Under the pieces are notes generated by a model. It saw nothing but the letters and a program-made list of their open reading frames with translations. It did not search any database and had not been told where the DNA came from. The position numbers and the translations under genes were made by a program. Shown here piece by piece: positions 58,339 to 64,000 of a stretch of 64,000 nucleotides of DNA (the stretch's first letter is position 1; every line of letters starts with the position of its first letter). The DNA is from Hymenobacter sp. PAMC 26628 (GTDB taxonomy: Bacteria; Bacteroidota; Bacteroidia; Cytophagales; Hymenobacteraceae), in contig NZ_CP014304.1 of assembly GCF_001562275.1 (NCBI RefSeq), forward strand, positions 3,286,001-3,350,000. The letters run 5' to 3'.

Positions 58339-58855
58339 ATGTCCTTCGCCTCCCCCGCCCCGCTCATCCTAACCCTGGCCCTCGACACTGATTCGCAGGC
58401 CTATTTCGACGAGCTGCGCCGCCAGCACTTCCCGGCCAAAATCAACTACCTGGCCGCGCACGTCACGCTGTTTCACCACTTGCCGGGGAGGACGAGGCGC
58501 GGCTGAAAGCTGAATTGGCAGATGCCTGCCGGACGCTGGGGCCCCTACCGGTGCAGGTGGCCAGCCTGCGCTCGTTGGGCCGGGGGGTGGCCTTCAACCT
58601 GGAAAATGCTGCGCTGCGCGCCCTGCACCGCCGCTTGCAAACGGCCTGGGCTCCGCGCCTCACGCCCCAGGACCAGCAGAAGCTCCAGCCCCACGTCACG
58701 GTGCAAACAAGGTAGACCCCGCCGTGGCCCGGCAGCTGCTGGCCAACTTGCAGGCCGACTTCCAGCCCTTCGCCGCCACCGGCACCGGCCTGAAGCTGTG
58801 GGCCTACCGCGGGGGGCCCTGGGAGCTGCGGGCCGAGTTCGCCTTCGTCGGCTGA
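58339..58855 (+). pseudogene. 2'-5' RNA ligase family gene with two frameshifts
   Basis: Three phases join into one protein of about 172 residues: ILTLALDTDSQAYFDELRRQ and AHVTLFHHLPG, then EDEARLKAELADACRTLGPL, VTVQ, and finally DPAVARQLLANLQADFQPFA to GELR-like WELRAEFAFVG and TGA at 58853-58855. The two HxT motifs (HVTLF near 47 and HVTVQ near 124) identify the LigT/2H phosphoesterase fold. The breaks need one extra G in the GGGG near 58486 and one extra A in the AAA near 58705. Both are homopolymer losses, so an error in the sequence is quite possible. Confidence 0.78.
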
Positions 58856-60359
58856 GGCGGCGCTACTGGCCTTCCCAGGCGGCTAGCTCGGCTTGCTGCT
58901 CGCGGCGCACCAGGGCTTGCACGGCCGCGTCGGGGCCCCGGCCCACGATGATGAGCGTGCCGTGCTCGCGGGCGTAGGGATTAGTGACGGCGCCAGCGCG
59001 GCGGTAGGCGGCGAAGTGCGGCGCGAGCTCGGGGTGGAATTCGTCGTCGATGATGATAGCGGCGCGGTACGCCTGCGGGGCGGGCCACCAGAACAGGAAG
59101 CTTCCATTGGTGCTCTGGGCCGGGGGCATGGGGCGGTGGCGGTTGTAGTAGTTGATGGCGCTGGCCTGGCCGTAGTTGGCGCACTTGATGAGGGTGTGGG
59201 CGCGCACCGAATCGGGCAGGGCCCGGTAGGTGGCCCAGGTTTTGTCGGCCAGCTCGCGCCAGCCCAGCATGTCGGCGTAGTCCTGGGGCAGGGCGTGGTC
59301 GCGGCCGTCCTCCCAGCGGTAGAAGCCCCGGCCGATGTAGCGCGGGCGCAGGGCCAGCATCTCGGCGGGCCCCGCCACGGGGTAGATGAACGGGAAAATG
59401 GGCGCCAGCAGCACCAGCGGCAGGGCCACCAGCACCGGGCGCAGCACGGCTTTCCAGCGGGAATTTTGCAGCCGCTGCGCCCACCACACTGCCCCGAAGC
59501 TGAACAGCACCGGGTAGTAGCCCAGGGCGTAGTAGTCTTTGCCGTGCAGGGCCGCCAGCAGGCCCACGCCCAGCACCGGCACCCAGCCCAGCGCCCGGTA
59601 CGGCCGAAACGCGCGCGCCCACAGCAGGGCCCCCAGCCCCGGCGCCCACACCCATATAGCGCCTAAACACATAAGCAGCTGCATTTTCCAGAACGTGCCG
59701 GCCTCGACGTGCACCAGTTGGCTGGCTTGCAGCAGCTGCATGTGGTGGCGCACCGGCAGGCCGTGGGCCAGCTGCCAGGCCAGGTTGGGGCCCCACAGCA
59801 GCAGCGCCAGCCCCAGCGCGCCCCACCAGTGGCGGTTCAGCAACAGCCGGCGGGCGGGCGTGAGCAGCAGGGCGCCCACCAGCGCCGCCCCAAAAAACAG
59901 CGTCGTGTACTTGTTCAGCAGGCCCAGCCCCAGGCCCACGCCCAGCCCGTACAGGGCCCCGGGCCGCGCCGTGTGCAGGTAGCGCGCCAGGCAGTAGAGG
60001 CAGCATACGAACCCGAATACCTCAAACGAGTTGGGCTGGAACAGCAAATTGAGCCGGGCGAAGGCCGTGCCCAGGTAGCAGGTGCCGGCCAGGGGCCCGG
60101 CAAACCAGCCGCCGCCCAGCCGCTGCGCCAGCCGCACCACCAGGTACACGGTGGCCGCGCCCCACAGAAACGGCCAGAACTTCACGGCCCAAAAGCCGCC
60201 GCCCGCCGCGTTGGTCAGCCAGGCCTGGGCGGCCGTCAGGGGTGGCACTTCGAGGTAGCCCCAGGCCGGGTGCCGGCCGTGGGCCAGGTACAGGTACTCG
60301 TCGCGCTGCAGCTCGTACAACGGGCTGAGCAGCAAGTAGCCCGAAATAAATTTGACTAG

Positions 60360-61184
60360 AGCCTGTTATGAACTTATGACGAAATTAGGGGTATGGCTTA
60401 CCCCAGCGATGTAAAAGACGACGAATGGACCTTCGTGGCCCCATACCTGTGCCTGATGAGCGAGGACGCGCCGCAACGCGACTACCCCTTGCGCGACGTA
60501 TTCAACGCCTTGCGCTACCTGGCCCACACGGGCTGCCCGTGGCGCTACCTGCCCGGCGACCTGCCGCCCTGGGCTACGGTGTATCAGCAGTGGACGCGCT
60601 GGCGAGATGCCCGCGTGTTCGAGTCTATCGTGCATGATTTGAACGAGTTGCAGCGGCTGCTACTCGGCCGGGCGGCCACACCCTCGGTCGTGGTGCTTGA
60701 CGGGCGCACGTTGCAAAGCACGCCTGAGAGCGGGCACCGGGCGGGCTGGGACGGGGCCAAGCGGCGCAAGGGCAGCAAGGCGCATATCGCCGTCGATACG
60801 CTGGGCCAGCTACTGAGTGTGGTCATCACCCCGGCCAATGAGCAGGAGCGGGCGCAGGTCGGCGAGTTGTGCCGCCAGGTGCAGGAAATCACGGGCCAGA
60901 CTGTGACCGTAAGCTTTGTCGACCAAGGCTACACAGGCGAGGATGCTGAGTATGCCGCAGCCGTGCACGATATTGACCTGCAAGTGGTTAAGAAGCCCGA
61001 AGGCCAAACCGGCTTTGTGCTTTTACCCAAGCGCTGGGTCGTTGAGCGCAGCTTCGCCTGGCTCAGTCGCTTTCGGCGGCTGGGCCGCGACTACGAGCGG
61101 CTGAGCGTCAGCTTGCAGCAACTCCATTTCGTCGTCTTCGCCTGCCTCATGCTCGCCCGACACGCCGCAAGTTCATAACAGGCT
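60360..61184. mobile_element. 825-bp IS5-family (IS427-like) insertion sequence
   Basis: Perfect 16-bp inverted ends AGCCTGTTATGAACTT (60360-60375, and its complement at 61169-61184) enclose one intact transposase. The target duplication is CTAG at 60356-60359 and 61185-61188, which agrees with the YTAR rule of IS5/IS427 elements. The element lies opposite to the interrupted GT39 gene. Confidence 0.95.
60393..61178 (+). CDS. IS5-family transposase, intact
   Basis: The 261 residues form one open frame. The N-terminal DUF4096-like part reads YPSDVKDDEWTFVAPYLCL and LRYLAHTGCPWRYLPGDLPP, and the catalytic part begins VVVLDGRTLQSTPESGHRAG. KGSKAHIAVDTLGQLLSVVI, VSFVDQGYTGEDAEYAA and RWVVERSFAWLSRFRRLGRD supply the remaining DDE residues. 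No frameshift is needed here, unlike the other IS5-type element at 48266. The stop codon overlaps the right inverted end. Confidence 0.93.
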   Translation: MAYPSDVKDDEWTFVAPYLCLMSEDAPQRDYPLRDVFNALRYLAHTGCPWRYLPGDLPPWATVYQQWTRWRDARVFESIVHDLNELQRLLLGRAATPSVVVLDGRTLQSTPESGHRAGWDGAKRRKGSKAHIAVDTLGQLLSVVITPANEQERAQVGELCRQVQEITGQTVTVSFVDQGYTGEDAEYAAAVHDIDLQVVKKPEGQTGFVLLPKRWVVERSFAWLSRFRRLGRDYERLSVSLQQLHFVVFACLMLARHAASS

Positions 61185-61268
61185 CTAGGGCAAACAGCAG
61201 GGGCAGCCAGCGCGCTTTCATGCCAGGCAAGGTCGGCAGAAAACGGCCGCCGGGGCCCCGCAATGACC

Positions 61269-61514
61269 TTACAAGCCCCGCGGCAGTTGCACCCGGGCCA
61301 GGTACTCGCCCAGGCCGGCGGGCTTCTGGAACACGTGGATGAAGAGCACCGCGTCTTCGCCGCGGCTGCGCCAGGTTTCGGCGTAGAAATCGGCCACGGC
61401 GAACAGCGTCAGGTCGAAGCTGTCCTCCTGGCGCTCGGCCAGGCGGTGGCCGTGGCGGGCCAGGTGCTCGGTTTGGTGGCGCTGGTGCAGGGCTTTGAAA
61501 TCGGCGAAGGTCAT
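61269..61514 (-). CDS. Small hypothetical protein, 81 aa
   Basis: From the ATG at 61514 the protein reads MTFADFKALHQRHQTEHLAR, GHRLAERQEDSFDLTLFAVA and DFYAETWRSRGEDAVLFIHV, ending in QLPRGL. It mixes amphipathic helix and short strands with no signal peptide, membrane segment or known motif. Good codon structure in all 81 residues supports a real gene. The function is unknown. Confidence 0.6.
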   Translation of the reverse strand: MTFADFKALHQRHQTEHLARHGHRLAERQEDSFDLTLFAVADFYAETWRSRGEDAVLFIHVFQKPAGLGEYLARVQLPRGL

Positions 61515-61702
61515 GCGGGCAAGAAAAGGCAGCGGCACGGCAAAGGTCGGGCAGCGGCGCGGGTTGCCGCCGCTTGGGCCCGCGGCCGGCCTGGCTTTTG
61601 CCGCCCTTTGCTGTGCCGGGGCCCGGCCGCGCAAAACCCTGGCGGTTTCGTACCTGTTACCAGGTCTGCGTTCAATTTTGTTGCTCCTCAGCGTCCGTCG
61701 CC

Positions 61703-62113
61703 TTGGCTCCCTACAACATTCACCACCGGCCCGACCTCCGCATCTTATTCCTGCGCTGGCTGCGCGAAAATACCTTAGCCGAAGCCCAGGCCTCTTACCT
61801 AGACCTCTTGGGCCAGGCCCAGCAGCACGGCTGCGCCCACTGGCTGCTCGACGCCCGCCGCGGTGGCCCCCTCGACGTCGTGGAAACCAACTGGCTCGCC
61901 GACGAGTTTTTTCCCGAGGCCGCGGCCCGGCTGGCCCCGTGCACGCTGCGACTGGCCGTGTTCAGCTCGCCGGCCCGCATCGAGCAAATGCACGCCGATG
62001 CGGCCGTGGCCTCGCCCGTGGCCCACGCCCTGGCCCCCGAGCGCCCCTACCAAGCCCGCGTGTTTGCCGACGAAGGCGCGGCCGTGAGCTGGCTGCTGGA
62101 CCAGCCTGTCTGA
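61703..62113 (+). CDS. STAS/SpoIIAA-like hypothetical protein
   Basis: With the TTG at 61703 the protein is 136 residues. LRILFLRWLRENTLAEAQAS, HGCAHWLLDARRGGPLDVVE and FSSPARIEQMHADAAV alternate strands and helices in the order of SpoIIAA-like (STAS superfamily) proteins common in Hymenobacter-type genomes. No phosphorylatable serine signature is obvious. The frame is open upstream to 61574, but that segment does not look coding. Function is unknown. Confidence 0.6.
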   Translation: MAPYNIHHRPDLRILFLRWLRENTLAEAQASYLDLLGQAQQHGCAHWLLDARRGGPLDVVETNWLADEFFPEAAARLAPCTLRLAVFSSPARIEQMHADAAVASPVAHALAPERPYQARVFADEGAAVSWLLDQPV

Positions 62114-62172
62114 CCACCTCCACAGCTTTTTAGGAGCCGATTCCTAACCGCGCCGCCCGCGCCCCCGGCCCA

Positions 62173-62220
62173 CAAAAAAACCCCGCGGCCCGCAATCGGT
62201 AACGATTGCAAAGCGCGGGG
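62173..62220 (-). terminator. Intrinsic terminator after the DUF3850 gene
   Basis: Nested stems CCCCGCG/CGCGGGG and GCAATCG/CGATTGC form a strong hairpin. On the minus strand it ends in TTTTTTT. It lies about 55 bp past the stop at 62274. Confidence 0.85.
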
Positions 62221-62273
62221 CCAGAAAACGAGCCGGTGGCGTGGGGGCGCCAGCGGCTCGGCTTACCAGGCGC

Positions 62274-62609
62274 CTACCAGAGGCGCGTGTCGCTGATGCC
62301 GGCGGGCAGCGGCGGGTGCTCGGCCAGGCCCAGCACGCACCAGCCTTCCTCGATGCCGAAGGCCCCGCCTTGGAGCACGTGGCTGGCCCAGCGCAGGGCA
62401 ATGCGCCCGCTGTGGACCCCGGTTTCGGGGTCGAACTCGCGCAGCAGCAGGGCGTCACCGGCCTGGAAATTGCGGTCGTTCAGGCGCACGTCGAAGGGCT
62501 TGGTGCCGGCTTCGATGGCGGCGTAGCAGGAGGACCAGATATCCAGCTCGTGGAGTTGGCAGTCGTCGGGGACCGAGACCTGAATGTGGTTCGAAGGGAC
62601 AATTCTCAT
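62274..62609 (-). CDS. DUF3850 (ASCH/PUA-like) protein
   Basis: From the ATG at 62609 (a start at 62618 is also in frame) the 111 residues match DUF3850. CQLHELDIWSSCYAAIEAGT is followed by KPFDVRLNDRNFQAGDALLL and REFDPETGVHSGRIALRWAS. The H-E-L-x-I-W and F-x-V-R-x-N-D-R-x-F motifs define this ASCH-related family, which probably binds RNA. Some members occur in phages. The C-terminal GISDTRLW ends cleanly before the terminator. Confidence 0.85.
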   Translation of the reverse strand: MRIVPSNHIQVSVPDDCQLHELDIWSSCYAAIEAGTKPFDVRLNDRNFQAGDALLLREFDPETGVHSGRIALRWASHVLQGGAFGIEEGWCVLGLAEHPPLPAGISDTRLW

Positions 62610-62779
62610 AACAATCACTAATTAACTGATAACAGGCGGGGCGCATGCTTTTTCGCGCACCGCAGCAGCAATGTACCCAAAAAGCCGTGGGCGCGGCATT
62701 CACAACAAAAACGAAATTCTGGCCCGATTAACCAGTAGGAGTTCCCCGGGAAGTACAATAACCGGGCCCCGAATGTGGG

Positions 62780-62981
62780 CTACGCCAGGGGGTTGTGCTG
62801 CACCAAATAGTCCGTTTCCGACCCCACGTCGCGCAGCATCACCCGCCACTCCCAAATCAACAACACGCTGGCGTAGAAGAACATTCCACTGCCGGCCAGG
62901 GCCAGCAGCACCAGCAGCCAGGCCCAGCACCTCGATGGCGCCGATGGCCACGATGCGGCCCACAAAGATACCTAAAGCCAA
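62780..62981 (-). pseudogene. Small two-helix membrane protein, apparently frameshifted
   Basis: One phase from the ATG at 62981 gives MALGIFVGRIVAIGAIEVLG. A second phase then gives LLVLLALAGSGMFFYASVLL and IWEWRVMLRDVGSETDYLVQ with a stop at 62780. Together they make a believable 68-residue protein with two helices. The switch falls in GCTGGGCCTGGCTGCTGG near 62930, where one missing base would explain it. Support is modest because the protein is short. Confidence 0.4.
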
Positions 62982-63261
62982 CTAAAGACTAGCCAGCGCC
63001 CGCTACAAGAGCCGGGCGCGGCGGGCCGCAAACCCAGCTGCTGGGTAAGGTGGCCGTGCTCATCAACGTTGGGCGGGGCCCCGGCGGCGGCGCGCAGGGA
63101 CTTGGGGCCCCGGCCACGGCGCTGCGAGGTGGTGAGCACCAGAATGGCAGTTGTTTGTTGCCAGTTGTCAGGCCGTCAGGCTTCGGCAGCGCGGACGCCA
63201 GACGAGCATGACGTTTTTTATGGCCTTTCTAATTCAGAAACAAATCTTTATAGTTGAGAAC

Positions 63262-64000
63262 ATGCGGTTTTTAGCTTTTCTGCGCGGGGTGCTGGGGCTG
63301 GCGCTGGTGGCGGGCGGGGCCCGGGCGCAGGCCCCCGCCTGGCGGGCGGCGGTGGCGGGCGGCTCGGCCACCGGCGATTATTCGTCCGTCAGCGCCACGG
63401 CCACCGACGACGCGGGCAACGTGTACCTGGCCGGCAACTTCGCCGGCACGGTCAGCTTCGGGCCCTTCGCCCTCACCAACGCCAGCGCCGACGGCCTGCG
63501 CGACGCCTTCGTGGCCAAGTGGAGCCCGGCCACCGGCGCGTTCCTCTGGGCCCGGCGCGCCGGGGGCCCCGGCAACGACGCGGCCACAGCCCTGGCCGTC
63601 AGCGGCTCCCACGTGTACGCGGCCGGCAGCTTCGGGGGCCCCACGGCCACCTTTGGCCCCCTCACCCTGGCCAACGCCGACCCCAGCGGCGCCACCCGCG
63701 ACGTGTTCGTAGCCGAGCTGGCGGCCGACACGGGGGCCTTTGCCTGGGCCCAGCCGGCCGGGGGCCCCGCCGATGATTACGCCACGGCCCTGGCCGCCGC
63801 GGGCCCGCTGGTGTACGTGGCCGGCGGCTTCGGCAGCGCTACCGCCGCCTTCGGCGGCACCGCCCTGGCCCGCGCCGGCAGCAGCGGGGCCGATGCGTTT
63901 GTGGCCGCGCTGGTGGCTGGGGGCCCCGGCGCGGCTTTCCGCTGGGCCCAGCGCGCCGGGGGCCCCGGCGACGACGTGGCCACGGCCCTGGCCGTGCGCG
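63262..64000 (+). CDS. Secreted SBBP-repeat beta-propeller protein, 3' end outside window
   Basis: The gene runs off the window after 246 codons. A signal peptide (LAFLRGVLGLALVAGGARAQ) is followed by at least four SBBP-like repeats of about 55-60 residues: ATATDDAGNVYLAGNFAGTV, LAVSGSHVYAAGSFGG, LAAAGPLVYVAGGFGS and a fourth beginning RAGGPGDDVATALAV. Each has the D-x-A-x-A-L-A core that precedes a strand ending in V-Y-x-A-G. Such propellers are usual in secreted, often type IX-exported, surface proteins of Bacteroidota. The C-terminal sorting signal is not in the window. Confidence 0.85.
   Translation, partial: MRFLAFLRGVLGLALVAGGARAQAPAWRAAVAGGSATGDYSSVSATATDDAGNVYLAGNFAGTVSFGPFALTNASADGLRDAFVAKWSPATGAFLWARRAGGPGNDAATALAVSGSHVYAAGSFGGPTATFGPLTLANADPSGATRDVFVAELAADTGAFAWAQPAGGPADDYATALAAAGPLVYVAGGFGSATAAFGGTALARAGSSGADAFVAALVAGGPGAAFRWAQRAGGPGDDVATALAVR

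Larger units (their letters stand above)
58863..61221 (-). pseudogene. GT39-type glycosyltransferase split by an IS5-family element
   Basis: Removing the element and one CTAG joins codons 1-12 (61221 down to 61185, MKARWLPLLFAL) to the rest of the frame (60355 down to 58863). The join reads LLFALVKFISGYLLLSPLYE. The restored 509-residue protein has about ten membrane helices and GT39 features: ELQRDEYLYLAHGRHPAWGY near residue 28, LEVPPLTAAQAWL and FARLNLLFQPNSFEVFGFVC. These enzymes transfer sugars from polyprenyl phosphates. Without the first 13 residues the remaining 490 could still start at an internal codon, so activity loss is not certain. Confidence 0.87.

Noticed and set aside
63150..63225. 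Possible fifth family A palindrome near the window end
   Set aside because: Words such as CTTCGGCAGCG and GAGCATGACG occur, but the inverted arms do not pair, so at most a degraded remnant.
1..64000. CRISPR arrays, rRNA or tRNA genes, integrase-type attachment sites
   Set aside because: No regularly spaced direct repeats, conserved RNA cores or integrase genes were seen on either strand.

Overview
The window comes from a GC-rich member of the Bacteroidota, most likely Hymenobacter or a close relative. This is inferred from two TonB-dependent receptors with CarboxypepD_reg-like N-termini, LytS/LytTR two-component pairs, a menaquinone pathway with a MenI-type thioesterase, a spore-photoproduct-lyase homologue in a presumed non-sporulator, and a marked excess of the word GGGGCC. 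No rRNA, tRNA or CRISPR array was seen.

Layout. 1-4.6 kb: a truncated TonB-dependent receptor, the E2 subunit of pyruvate dehydrogenase and a histidine phosphatase, all on the minus strand. 4.7-13.2 kb: a plus-strand menaquinone block (menI, menF, menD, menB, then menE after two unrelated small genes) whose spacers carry long palindromic repeats. menE overlaps a frameshifted outer-membrane-like gene. 13.2-23.3 kb: membrane proteins, an alpha/beta hydrolase, two LytS/LytTR pairs in opposite orientation and a Uma2-type nuclease. 23.3-25.5 kb: an AT-richer RloA/RloB (AbiL-like) defence pair. 25.5-37.4 kb: a second TonB receptor, a PAS protein with a collapsed tandem copy, TatD, BlaI plus an M56-peptidase/POTRA fusion, a GH5 glycanase with an in-frame stop after its signal peptide, and a small envelope-polysaccharide operon.

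37.5-42.7 kb is a mobile-element hot spot. A complete IS1595-type transposon (37507-41283) has inverted ends and a perfect 8-bp target duplication. It carries a P63C-domain gene and an operon of three overlapping genes of unknown function. Thirteen bases beyond its target duplication region lies a Nudix gene split by a second insertion sequence. 42.9-47.7 kb: polysaccharide flippase, DinB, an RsbU-like phosphatase and an OppC permease. 47.8-49.9 kb: an AT-rich exported-protein gene split by an IS5/ISL2-like element. 49.9-58.9 kb: a glycosyltransferase/flippase pair, ruvC, PhzF, PAP2, an esterase, a VapBC-like pair, a Rof-like antiterminator, spore photoproduct lyase and a frameshifted 2'-5' RNA ligase. 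58.9-64 kb: a GT39 gene split by an IS5/IS427-like element, small hypotheticals and the start of an SBBP-repeat secreted protein.

The most promising undescribed system is the three-gene cargo operon of the IS1595-type transposon. Several single-base contractions in G or A runs (12.8, 13.1, 58.49 and 58.7 kb) break otherwise good reading frames. They could be sequencing errors or real decay.
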